Source: Acanthosepion lycidas (Eukaryota; Mollusca; Cephalopoda; Sepiida; Sepiidae). From it: a stretch of 64,000 nt of DNA. Below, piece after piece: positions 1 to 12,400 of the stretch; positions within the stretch are counted from its first letter, which is position 1, and the number at the start of each line of letters is the position of its first letter. A model generated the notes under the pieces. That model ran no database searches and was not told where the DNA came from. It saw only the letters and a list, made by a program, of their open reading frames with translations. The translations under genes were made by a program, and so were the position numbers. The stretch covers positions 82,547,255 through 82,611,254 of the forward strand of contig OZ010603.1 of NCBI GenBank assembly GCA_963932145.1, in the 5' to 3' direction.

Positions 1-173
1 GTTTATTTCTCTACTCTTTGCCATTCATATTTCTATTTCCATTCTTTAACTTAGCATTAGGTCAGGCCATTAACTCATTTATAATCTGCCTAAAAATATT
101 TCATATCGCAATACATGGAAGAACAGTACCATGCAAACAATTGAGTCTCATCAGTGGGATTTCCGTGAAAAAT

Positions 174-187
174 TTTATGGGCATAAA
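174..187. repeat. Per-monomer short dyad TTTATG-GG-CATAAA (representative)
   Basis: TTTATGGGCATAAA is a perfect inverted repeat with 6-bp arms and a GG centre. It is present at the same place in nearly all type A monomers and appears as TTTATGCCCATAAA in block 2. In type B the place reads TGTGTGGACATAAA and the left arm is broken. A conserved dyad once per nucleosome-sized unit could be a protein-binding site, but no binding protein can be named from sequence. Confidence 0.75.
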
Positions 188-560
188 GTGGGTAATCACT
201 GTTTATTTCTCTACTCTTTGCCATTCATATTTCTATTTCCATTCTTTAACTTAGCATTAGGACAGGCCATTAACTCATTTATAATCTGCCTAAAAATATT
301 TCATATCGCAATACATGGAAGAACAGTACCATGCAAACAATTGAGTCTCATCAGTGGGATTTCCGTGAAAAATTTTATGGGCATAAAGTGGGTAATCACT
401 GTTTATTTCTCTACTCTTTGCCATTCATATTACTATTTCCATTCTTTAACTTAGCATTAGGATAGGCCATTAACTCATTTATAATCCGCCTAAAAATATT
501 TCATATCGAGATACATGGAAGAACACTACCATGCAAATAATTGAGTCTCATCAGTGGGAT

Positions 561-701
561 TTCCGTGAAAAATTTTATGGGCATAAAGTGGGTAATCACT
601 GTTTATTTCTCTACTCTTTGCCATTTATATTTATATTTCCATTCTTTAACTATACATTAGGACAGGCCATTAACTCATTTATAATCCGCCTAAAAATATT
701 T
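561..701 (+). repeat. Short 141-bp monomer variant, copy 1
   Basis: The distance between successive TTCCGTGAAAAATTTT landmarks is 141 bp here (561 to 702), not 200. A 59-bp internal piece, normally running from TTTCATATCGAG through CATCAGTGGGA, is missing, so CCTAAAAATATT joins directly to TTTCCGTGAAAA. The same junction occurs in two more monomers of this block (near 1643 and 4984), so the three probably share one deletion event. Confidence 0.92.
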
Positions 702-1502
702 TTCCGTGAAAAATTTTATGGGCATAAAGTGGGTAATCACTGTTTATTTATCTACTCTTTGCCATTCATATTTATATTTCCATTCTTTAACTTTACATTA
801 GGACAGGCAATTAACTCATTTATAATCTGCCTAAAAATATTCCATATCGAGATACATGGAAGAACAGTACTTTGCAAATAATTGAGTCCCATTAGTGGGA
901 TTTCCGAGAAAAAATTTCATGGGCATAAAGTGGGTAATCACTGTTTATTTCTCTACTCTTTGCCATTCATATTTCTATTTCCCTTCTTTAACTTAGCATT
1001 AGGACAGGTCTTTAAATCATTTATAATTTGTCTAAAAATATTTCATATCAAGATACATGGAAGAACAGTACCATGGAAATAATTGAGTCTCATTAGTGGG
1101 ATTTCCGTGAAAAATTTTATGGGCATAAAGTGGGTAATCACTGTTTATTTCTCTACTCTTTGCTATTCATATTTTTATTTCCATTCTTTAACTTAGCATT
1201 AGGTCAGGCCATTAACTCATTTATAATCTGCCTAAAAATATTTCATATCGAGATACATGGAAGAACAGTACTTTGCAAAGAATTGTGTCTCATTAGTGGG
1301 ATTTCCGTGAAAAATTTTATGGGCATAAAGTGGGTAATCACTGTTTATTTCTCCTCTCTTTGCCATTCATATTACTATTTCTATTCTTTAACTTTACATT
1401 AGGACAGGCCATTAACTCATTTATAATCAGCCTAAAAATATTTCATATCGAGATACATGGAAGAACACTACGATGCAAATAATTGAGTCTCATCAGTGAG
1501 AT

Positions 1503-1643
1503 TTCCGTGAAAGATTTTATGGGCATAAAGTGGGTAATCACTGTTTATTTCTCTACTCTTTGCCATTCATATTTCTATTTCCATTCTTTAACTTTACATT
1601 AGGACAGTCCCTTAACTCATTTATAATCGGCCTAAAAATATTT
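1503..1643 (+). repeat. Short 141-bp monomer variant, copy 2
   Basis: The landmarks TTCCGTGAAA at 1503 and 1644 are 141 bp apart. The internal 59-bp deletion has the same junction as copy 1, CTAAAAATA followed by TTTTTCCGTG. The next monomer has GGGTATAAAG in place of GGGCATAAAG, so this copy is not simply identical to copy 1. Confidence 0.92.
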
Positions 1644-4600
1644 TTCCGTGAAAAATTTTATGGGTATAAAGTGGGTAATCACTGTTTATTTATCTACTCT
1701 TTGCCATTCATATTTATATTTCCATTCTTTAACTTTACATTAGGACAGGCCATTAACTCATTTATAATCTGCCTAAAAATATTTCATATCGAGATACATG
1801 GAAGAACAGTACTTTGCAAATAACTGAGTCCCATTAGTGGGATTACCCAGAAAAATGTTATGGGCATAAAGTGGGTAATCACTGTTTATTTCTCTACTCT
1901 TTGCCATTCATATTTATATTTCCATTCTTTAAATTTACATCAGGACAGGCCATTAACTCATTTATAATCTGCCTAAAAATATTTCATATCGAGATACATG
2001 GAAGAACAGTACCATGCAAATAATTGAGTCTCATCAGTGGGATTTCCGTGAAAAATTTTATGGGCATAAAGTGCGTAATCACTGTTTATTTCTCTACTCT
2101 TTGCCATTCATATTTCTATTTCCATTCTTTAACTTATCATCAGGACAGGCAATTAAATCATTTATAATCTGCCTAAAAATATTTCATATCGATTTACATG
2201 GAAGAACAGTACCATGCAAACAATTGAGTCTCATCAGTGGGATTTCCGTGAAAAATTTTATGGGCATAAAGTGGGTAATCACTGTTTATTTCTATACTCT
2301 TTGCCATTCATATTTCTATTTCCATTCTTCAACTTAGCATTAGGACAGGCCATTAACTCATTTATAATCTGCCTAAAAATATTTCATATTGCAATACATG
2401 GAAGAACAGTACCATGCAAACAATTGAGTCTCATCAGTGGGATTTTCGTGAAAAATTTTATGGGCATAAAGTGGGTAATCACTGTTTATTTCTCTACTCT
2501 TTGCCATTCATATTTCTATTTCCATTCTTTAACTTAGCATTAGGTCAGGCCATTAACTCATTTATAATCTGCCTAAAAATATTTCATATCGCAATACATG
2601 GAAGAACAGTACAATGCAAACAATTGAGTCTCATCAGTGGGATTTCCGTGAAAAATTTTATGGGCATAAAGTGGGTAATCACTTTTTATTTCTCTACTCT
2701 TTGCCATTCATATTTCTATTTCCATTCTTTAACTTAGCATTAGGACAGGCCATTAACTCATTTATAATCTGCCTAAAAATATTTCATATCGCAATACATG
2801 GAAGAACAGTACCATGCAAACAATTGAGTCTCATCAGTGGGATTTCCGTGAAAAATTTTATGGGCATAAAGTGGGTAATCACTGTTTATTTCTCTACTCT
2901 TTGCCATTCATATTTCTATTTCCATTCTTTAACTTAGCATTAGGACAGGCCATTAACTCATTTATAATCTGCCTAAAAATATTTCATATCGAGATAAATG
3001 GAAGAACACTACCATGCAAATAATTGAGTCTCATCAGTGGGATTTCCGTGAAAAATTTTATGGGCATAAAGTGGGTAATCACTGTTTATTTCTCTACTGT
3101 TTGCCATTCATATTTCTATTTCCATACTTTAACTTAGCAATATGATAGGCCATTAACTCATTTTTAATCTGCCTAAAAATATTTCATATCGAGATACATG
3201 GAAGAACAGTACCATGCAAATAATGGAGTCTCATTAGTGGGATTTCCGTGAAAAATTTTATGGGCATAAAGTGGGTAATCACTGTTTATTTCTCTACTCT
3301 TTGCCATTCATATTTATATTTCCATTCTTTAACTTTACATTAGGATAGGCCATTAACTCATTTATAATCCTCCTAAAATATTTCATATCGAGATACATCG
3401 AAGAACAGTACCATGCAAATAATTGAGTCTCATCAGTGGGATTTCCGTGAAAAATTTTATGGGCATAAAGTGGGTAAATCACTGTTTATTTCTCTACTCT
3501 TTGCCATTCATATTTCTATTTCCATTCTTTAACTTTACATTAGGACAGGCCGTTAACTCATTTATAGTCTGCCTAAAAATATTTCATTATCGAGTTACAT
3601 GGAAGAACAGTACCATGCAAATAATTGAGTCTCATCAGTGGGATTTCCGTGAAAAATTTTATGGGCATAAAGTGGGTAATCACTGTTTATTTCTCTACTC
3701 TTTGCCATTCATATTTCTATTTCCATTCTTCAACTTAGCATTAGGACAGGCCATTAACTCATTTATAATCTGCCTAAAAATATTTCATATCGCAATACAT
3801 GGAAGAACAGTACCATGCAATCAATTGAGTCTCATCAGTGGGATTTCCGTGAAAAATTTTATGGGCATAAAGTGGGTAAATCACTGTTTATTTCTCTACT
3901 CTTTGCCATTCATATTTCTATTTCCATTCTTTAACTTAGCGTTAGGTCAGGCCATAAACTCATTTATAATCTGCCTAAAAATATTTCATATCACAATACA
4001 TGGAAGAACAGTACCATGCAAACAATTGAGTCTCATCAGTGGGATTTCCGTGAAAAATTTTATGGGCATAAAGTGGGTAATCACTGTTTATTTCTCTACT
4101 CTTTGCCATTCATATTTCTATTTCCATTCTTTAACTTAGCATTAGGACAGGCCATTAACTCATTTATAATCTGCCTAAATATATTTCATATCGAGATACA
4201 TGGAAGAACATTACTTTGCAAAAAATTGTGTCTCATTAGTGGGATTTCCGTGAAAAATTTTATGGGCATAAAGTGGGTAATCACTGTTTATTTCTCCTCT
4301 CTTTGCAATTCATATTACTATTTCCATTCTTTAACTTTACATTAGGACAGGCCATTACCTCATTTATAATCTGCCAAAAAATATTTCATATCGAGATACA
4401 TGGAAGAACAGTACTTTGCAAATAATTGAGTCTCATTAGTGGGATTTCCGTGAAAAATTTTATGGGCATAAAGTGGGTAATCACTGTTTATTTCTCTACT
4501 CTTTGCCATTCATATTTATATTTCCATTCTTTAACTTTACATTAGGACAGGCCATTAACTCATTTATAATCCGCCTAAAAATATTTCATATCGAGATACA

Positions 4601-4844
4601 TGGAAGAACAGTACCATGCAAATAATTGAGTCTAATCAGTGGGATTTCCGTGAAAAATTTTATGGGCATAAAGTGGTAATCACTGTTTATTTCTCTACTC
4701 TTTGCCATTCATATTTCTATTTCCATTCTTTAACTTTACATTAGGACAGGCCATTAACTCATTTATAATCCGCATAAAAATATTTCATATCGAGATACAT
4801 CGAAGAACAGTACCATGCAAAGAATTGAGTCTCATCAGTGGGAT

Positions 4845-4984
4845 TTCCGTGAAAAATTTTATGGGCATAAAGTGGTAATCACTGTTTATTTCTCTACTCT
4901 TTGCCATTCATATTTCTATTTCCCTTCTTTAACTTTACATTAGGACAGGCCATTAACGCATTTATAATCCGCCTAAAAATATTT
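4845..4984 (+). repeat. Short 140-bp monomer variant, copy 3
   Basis: The landmarks TTCCGTGAAA at 4845 and 4985 are 140 bp apart. The deletion junction matches the other two short monomers; the extra missing base is a G in AAGTGGTAATC, a variant also present in the preceding monomer near 4672. It lies 3.3 kb from copy 2, so it reached this place by segmental copying or conversion and not by simple tandem slippage. Confidence 0.9.
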
Positions 4985-7900
4985 TTCCGTGAAAAATTTA
5001 ATGGGCATAAAGTGGGTAATCATTGTTTATTTATCTACTCTTTGCCATTCATATTTATATTTCCATTTTTTAACTTTACATTAGGACAGGCCATTAACAC
5101 ATTTATAATCGGCTTAAAAATATTTCATATCGAGTTACATGGAAGAACAGTACCATGCAAATAATTGAGTCTCATCAGTGGGATTTCCGTGAAAAATTTC
5201 ATCGGCATAAAGTGGGTAATCACTGTTTATTTCTCTACTCTTTGCCATTTATATTTATATTTCCATTCATTAACTTAGCATTAGGACAGGCCATTAACTC
5301 ATTTATAATCTGCCTAAAAATATTTCATATCGAGATACATGGAAGAACAGTATCATGCAAATAATTGAGTCTCATCAGTGGGATTTCCGTGAAAAATTTT
5401 ATGGGCATAAAGTGGGTAATCACTGTTTATTTTTCTACTCTTTGCCATTCATATTTCTATTTCCATTCTTTAACTTAGCATTAGGACAGGCCATTAACTC
5501 ATTTATAATCTGCTTAAAAATATTTCATAACGAGTTACATGGAAGAACAGTATCATGCAAATAATTGAGTCACATCAGTGGGATTTCCGTGAAAAATTTT
5601 ATGGGCATAAAGTGGGTAATCACTGTTTATTTCTCTACTCTTTGCCATTCATATTTCTATTTCCATTCTTTAACTTAGCATTAGGACAGGCCATTAACTC
5701 ATTTATAATCTGCTTAAAAATATTTCATATAGAGTTACATGGAAGAACAGTACCATGCAAATAATTGAGTCTCATCAGTGGGATTTCCGTGAAAAATTTT
5801 ATGGGCATAAAATGGGTAATCACTGTTTATTTCTCTACTCTTTGCCATTCATATTTCTATTTCCATTCTTTAACTTAGCATTAGGACAGGCCATTAAATC
5901 ATTTATAATCTGCCTAAAAATATTTCATATCGAGATACATGGAAGAACAGTATCATGCAAATAATTAAGTGTCATCAGTGGGATTTCCGTGAAAAATTTT
6001 CTGGGCATAAAGTAGGTAATCACTGTTTATTTCTCTACTCTTTGCCATTCATATTTCTATTTCCATTCTTTAACTTAGCATTAGGACAGGCCATTAAATC
6101 ATTTATAATCTGCCAAAAATATTTCATATCGAGATACATGGAAGAACAGTACCATGCAAATAATTGTGTCTCATCAGTGGGATTTCCGTGAAAAATTTTA
6201 TGGGCATAAAGTGGGTAATCACTGTTTATTTCTCTACTCTTTGCCATTCATATTTCTATTTCCATTCTTTAACTCAGCATTAGGACAGGCCATTAACTCA
6301 TTTATAATCTGCCTAAAAATATTTCATATCGAGATACATGGAAGAACATTACCATGACAATAATTGAGTCTCATCAGTGGGATTTCCATGAAAATTTTAT
6401 GGGCATAAAGTGGGTAATCACTGTTTATTTCTCTACTCTTTGCCATTCATATTTCTATTTCCATTCTTTAATTTAGCATTAGTACAGGCCATTAACTCAT
6501 TTATAATCTGCCTAAAAATATTTCATATCGAGTTACATGGAAGAACAGTACCATGCAAATAATTGAGTCTCATCAGTGGTATTTCCGTGAAAAATTTTGT
6601 GGGCATAAAGTGGGTAATCACTGTTTATTTATCTACTCTTTGCCATTCATATTTCTATTTCCATTCTTTAACTTAGCATTAGGACAGGCCATTAACTCAT
6701 TTATAATCTGCTTAAAAATATTTCATATCGAGTTACATGGAAGAACAGTACCATGCAAATAATTGAGTCTCATCAGTGGGATTTCCGTGAAAAATTTTAT
6801 GGGCATAAAGTGGGTAATCACTGTTTATTTATCTACTCTTTGCCATTCATAGTTCTATTTCCATTCTTTAACTTAGCATTAGGACAGGCCATTAAATCAT
6901 TTATAATCTGCCTAAAAATATTTCATATCGAGATACATGGAAGAACAGTACCATGCAAATAATTAATTGTCAGCAGTGGAATTTCCGTGAAAAATTTTAT
7001 GGGCATAAAGTGTTTAATCACTGTTTATTTCTCTACTCTTTGCCATTTATATTTATATTTGCATTCATTAAATTAGCATTAGGACAGGCCATTAACTCAT
7101 TTATAATCTGCCTAAAAATATTTCATATCGAGATACATGGAAGAACAGTACCATGCAAATAATTGAGTCTCATCAGTGGGATTTCCGTGAAAAATTTTAT
7201 GGGCATAAAATGGGTAATCACTGTTTATTTCTCTACTCTTCGCCATTCATATTTCTATTTCCATTCTTTAACTTAGCGTTAGGACAGGCCATTAAATCAT
7301 TTATAATCTGCCTAAAAATATTTCATATCGAGATACATGGAAGAACAGTATCATGCAAATAATTGAGTCTCATCAGTGGGATTTCCGTGATAAATTTTAT
7401 GGGCATAAAGTCGGTAATCACTGTTTATTTATCTACTCTTTGCCATTCATATTTCTATTTCCATTCATTAACTTAGCATTAGGACAGGCCATTAAATCAT
7501 TTATAATCTGCCTAAAAATATTTCATATCGAGATACATGGAAGAACAGTACCGTGCAAATAATTGAGTCTCATCAGTGGGATTTCCGTGAAAAATTTTAT
7601 GGGCATAAAGTGGGTAATCACTGTTTATTTCTCTACTCTTTGCCATTTATATTTATATTTCCATTCATTAACTTAGCATTAGGACAGGCCATTAACTCAT
7701 TTATAATCTCCCTAAAAATATTTCATATCGAGTTACATGGAAGAACAGTACCATGCAAATAATTGAGTCTCATCAGTGGGATTTCCGTGAAAAATTTCAT
7801 CGGCATAAAGTGGGTATCACTGTTTATTTCTCTACTCTTTGCCATTTATATTTATATTTCCATTCTTTAACTTAGCATTAGGACAGGCCATTAACTCATT

Positions 7901-9306
7901 TATAATCTGCCTAAAAATATTTCATATCGAGATACATGGAAGAACAGTACCATGAAAATAATTGAGTCACATCAGTGGGATTTCCGTGAAAAATTTTATG
8001 GGCATAAAGTGGGTAATCACTATTTATTTCTCTACTCTTTGCCATTCATATTTCTATTTCCATTCTTTAACTTAGCATTAAGACAGGCCATTAACTCATT
8101 TATAATCTGTTTAAAAATATTTCATATCGAAATACATGGAAGAACAGTACCATGCAACTAATTGAGCCTCATCAGTGGGATTTCCGTGAAAAATATTATG
8201 GGCATAAAGTGGGTAATCACTGTTAATTTCTCTACTCATTGCCATTCATATTTCTATTTCCATTCTTTAACTTAGCATAAGGACAGGACATTAAACCATT
8301 TATAATCTGTTTAAAAATATTTCATATCGAGATACATGGAAGAACAGTACCATGCCAATAATTGAGTCTCGTCACTGGGATTTCCGGGAAAAATTTTATG
8401 GGCATAAAGTGGGTAATAACTGTTTATTTCTCTACTCTTGCCATTCATATTTATATTTCCATTCTTTAACTTAGCATTAGGACAGGCCATTAAGTCATTT
8501 GTAATCTGCCTGAAAATATTTCACATCGAGATACAGTGAAGAACAGTACCATGCAAATAATTGCGTATAATCAGTGAAATTTCCGTGAAAAATTTTATGG
8601 GCATAAAGTGGGTAAACACTGTTTATTTCTCTACTCTCTGCCATTCATATTTATATTTCCATTCATTAACTTAGCATAAGGACTGGACATTAACTCATTT
8701 ATAATCAGCCTAAAAATATTTCATATCGTGATACATGGAAGAACAGTACCATGCAAACAATTGAGTCTCATCAGTGGGATTTCCGTGCAAAATTTTATGG
8801 GTATAAAGTGGGTAAACTCTGTTTATTTCTCTACTCTTTGCCATTCACATTTCTATTTCCATTATTTAACTTAGCATTAGGACAGGCCATTAAATCATTT
8901 ATAATCTGTTTAAAAATATTTCATATCGAGATACATGGAAGAACAGTACCATGCCAATAATTGAGTCTCGTCACTCGGATTTCCGCGAAAAATTTTATAG
9001 GCATAAAGTGGGTAATAACTGTTTATTTCTCTACTCTTTGCCATTCATATTACTATTTCCATTCTTTCACTTAGCATTAGGACAGGCCATTAATTCATTT
9101 ATAATCTGCCTAAAAATATTTCTCATCGAGATACATGGAAGAACCGTACCATGCAAATAATTGAGTCTCATCAGTGGGATTTCCGTGATGAATTTTATGG
9201 GCATAAAGTGGGTAATCACTGTTTATTTCTCTACTCTTTGCCATTCATATTTATATTTCCATTCTTTAACTTAGCATTAGGACAGGCCATTAACTCATTT
9301 ATAATC

Positions 9307-9354
9307 TGCCTAAAAATATTCTTGATATATCTCGATATGAGATATTTTTAGGCA
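9307..9354. other. Tail-to-tail orientation switch with a 13-bp inverted repeat
   Basis: Forward monomers stop at about 9320 within CCTAAAAATATT, and reverse monomers begin at once with a diverged form of CTTCCATGTATCTCG. The arms TGCCTAAAAATAT (9307-9319) and ATATTTTTAGGCA (9342-9354) are perfect reverse complements around a 22-nt centre. Directly after the right arm, about 40 bp of the reverse monomer is missing: GGCA joins to TAGAATGGAAATAG, skipping the part with GGCCTGTCCTAATGC. No foreign sequence lies between the arms. It may be a real inverted duplication or inversion breakpoint, or a fold-back chimera in the assembly. Confidence 0.93.
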
Positions 9355-9459
9355 TAGAATGGAAATAGAAATTTGAATGGCAAAGAGTAGAGAAATAAAA
9401 AGTGATTACCAACTTTATGCCCATAAAATTTTTGACGGAAATCCCACAGATGAGACTCA

Positions 9460-12400
9460 ATTATTTGCATGGTACTGTTCTTCCATGTATCTCGATATGA
9501 AATATTTTTAGGCAGACTATAAATGATTTAATGGCCTGTCCTAATGCTAATTTAAAGAATGGAAATAGAAATATGAATGGGAAATAGTAGAGAAATAAAC
9601 AGTGATTACCAACTTTATGCCCATGAAATTTTTGACGGAAATCCCACTGATGAAACTCAATTATTTGCATGGTACAGTTCTTACATGTATCTCGATATGA
9701 AATATTTTTAGGCAAATTATAAATGAGTTAATGGCCTGTCCTAATGCTAAGTTAAAGAATGGAAATAGAAATTTGAATGGCAAAGAGTAGAGAAATAAAC
9801 AGTTATTACCCACTTTATGCCCATAAAAGTTTTCACGGAAATCCCACTGATGAGACTCAATTATTTCTATGGTACTGTCTTCCATGTATCTAGACATGAA
9901 ATATATTTAGGCAGACTATAAATGATTTAATGGCCTGTCCTAATGCTAAGTTAAATAATGGAAATAGAAATGTGAATGGCAAAGACTAGAGAAATAAACA
10001 GTGATTACCCACTTTATGCCCATAAAATTTTTCACGGAAATCCCACTGATGAAACTCAATTATTTGCATTGTACTGTTCTTCCATGTATCTCGATATGAA
10101 ATATTTTTAGGCAGATTATAAATGAGTTAATGGCCTGTCCTAATGCTAAGTTAAAGAATGGAAATAGAAGCATGAATGGCAAAGAGTAGAGAAATAAACA
10201 GTGATTACCCACTTTATGCCCATAAAATTTTTCACGGAAATCCAACTGATGAGACTCAATTATTTGCATGGTACTGTTCTTCCATGTATCTCGATATGAA
10301 ATATTTTTAGGCAGATTATAAATGAGTTAATGGCCTGTCCTAATGTTAAGTTAAAGAATGGAAATATAAATTTGAATGGCAAAGAGTAGAGAAATAAACA
10401 GTGATTACCCATTTTATGCCCATAAAATTTTTCACGGAAATCCCACTGATGAGACACAATTATTTGCATAGTACTGTTCTTCCATGTATCTCGATATGAA
10501 ATATTTTCAGACAGATTATAAATGAGTTAATGGCCTGTCCTAATGCTAAGTTAAATAATGGAAATAGAAATGTGAATGGCAAAGACTAGAAAAACAACCC
10601 GTGATTACCCACTTTATGCCCATAAAATTTCTCACGGAAATCCCACTGATGAAACTCAATTATTTGCATGGTACTGTTCTTCCATGTATCTCGATATGAA
10701 ATATTTTTAGGCAGATTATAAATGAGTTAATGGCCTGACCTAATGCTAAGTTAAAGAATGGAAATATAATTATGAATGGCAAAGAGTAGAGAAATAAACA
10801 GTGATTACCCACTTTATGTCCATAAAATTTTTCACGGAAATCCCACTGATGAGACACAATTATTTTCATGGTACTGTTCTTCCATGTATCTCGATATGAA
10901 ATATTTTTAGGCAGATTATAAATGAGTTAATGGCCTGTCCTAATGCTAAGTTAAAGAATGGAAATAGAAATTTGAATGGCAAAGAGTGGAGAAATAAACA
11001 GTGATTACCCACTTTATGCCCATAAAATTTTTCACGGAAATCCCACTGATAAGATTCAATTATTTGCAAAGCACTGTTCTTCCATGTATCTCGATATGAA
11101 ATATTTTTAGGCAGATTATAAATGAGTTAATGGCCTGTCCTAATGCTAAGTTAAAGAATGGAAATAGAAATTTGAATGGCAAAGAGTAGAGAAATAAACA
11201 GTGATTACCCACTTTATGCCCATAAAATTTTTCACGGAAATCCCACTGATGAGACTCAATTATTTTCATGGTACTGTCTTCCATGTATCTAGACATGAAA
11301 TATATTTAGGCAGACTATAAATGATTTAATGGCCTGTCCTAATGCTAAGTGAAATAATGGAAATAGAAATGTGAATGGCAAAAACTAGAGAAATAAACAG
11401 TGATTACCCACTTTATGCCCATAAAATTTTTCACGGAAATCCCACTGATGAAACTCAATTATTTGCATGGTACTGTTCTTCCATGTATCTCGATATGAAA
11501 TATTTTTAGGCAAATTATAAATGAGTTAATGGCCTGTCCTAATGCTAAGTTAAAGAATGGAAATAGAAGCATGAATGGCAAAGAGTAGAGAAATAAACAG
11601 TGTTTACCCACTTTATGCCCATAAAATTTTTCACGGAAATCCCACAGATGAGACTCAATTATTTGCATGGTACTGTTCTTCCATGTATCTCGATATGAAA
11701 TATTTTTAGGCAGACTATAAATGATTTAATGGCCTGTCCTAATGCTAATTTAAAGAATGGAAATAGAAATATGAATGGCAAAGAGTAGAGAAATAAACAG
11801 TGATTACCAACTTTATGCCCATAAAATTTTTGACGGAAATCCCACTGATGAAACTCAATTATTTGCATGGTACTGTTCTTCCATGTATCTCGATATGAAA
11901 TATTTTTAGGCAGATTATAAATGAGTTAATGGCCTGTCCTAATGCTAAGTTAAAGAATGGAAATAGAAATTTGAATGGCAAAGAGTAGACAAATAAACAG
12001 TGATTACCCATTTTATGCCCATAAAATTTTTCACGGAAATCCCACTGATGAGACACAATTATTTGCATAGTACTGTTCTCCCATGTATCTCGATATGAAA
12101 TATTTTCAGACAGATTATAAATGAGTTAATGGCCTGTCCTAATGCTAATTTAAAGAATGGAAATAGAAATATGAATGGCAAAGAGTAGAGAAATAAACAG
12201 TGATTACCCACTTTATGCCCATGAAAGTTTTGACGGAAATCCAACTGAGGAGATTCAATTATTTTCATGGTACTGTTCTTCCATGTATCTCGATATGAAA
12301 TATTTTTAGGCAGACTATAAATGATTTAATGGCCTGTCCTAATGCTAAGTTAAATAATGGAAATAGAAATGTGAATGGCAAAGACTAGAAAAACAAACCG

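Larger units (their letters stand above)
1..9320 (+). repeat. Satellite block 1, type A, forward orientation (about 47 monomers)
   Basis: Head-to-tail tandem array of a 200-bp AT-rich monomer. The landmark ATGCAAA-(T/C)AATTGAG recurs at about 131, 331, 531, 2014, 2214, 2414 and so on to 9151, nearly always 199-201 bp apart. In order, each monomer has a pyrimidine-rich stretch with CTACTCTTTGCC and ATTTCCATTC, then AGGACAGGCCATTAACTC, CCTAAAAATATTTC, ATACATGGAAGAACAGTACC, ATTGAGTCTCATCAGTGGG, and TTTATGGGCATAAAG. Local variants cluster: CGCAATAC in place of CGAGATAC near 105, 305, 2390, 2590, 2790, 3790 and 3990; TTTACATTAGG in place of TTAGCATTAGG at many sites between 0.65 and 5.1 kb. The left edge is cut by the window. 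No gene or transposon interrupts the block. Eukaryotic satellite identity is inferred from structure; the family is not one I recognise. Confidence 0.97.

Noticed and set aside
174..187. CENP-B box-like motif in the monomer.
   Set aside because: I looked for the TTCG....A..CGGG pattern. TTTCCGTGAAAAA and CAGTCGGATTTCAG have isolated CG steps, but neither fits the motif on either strand.
9307..9354. Transposon or MITE ends at the orientation switch, because of the inverted repeat.
   Set aside because: Both arms are ordinary satellite monomer sequence in opposite orientation. There is no foreign sequence between them and no target-site duplication.
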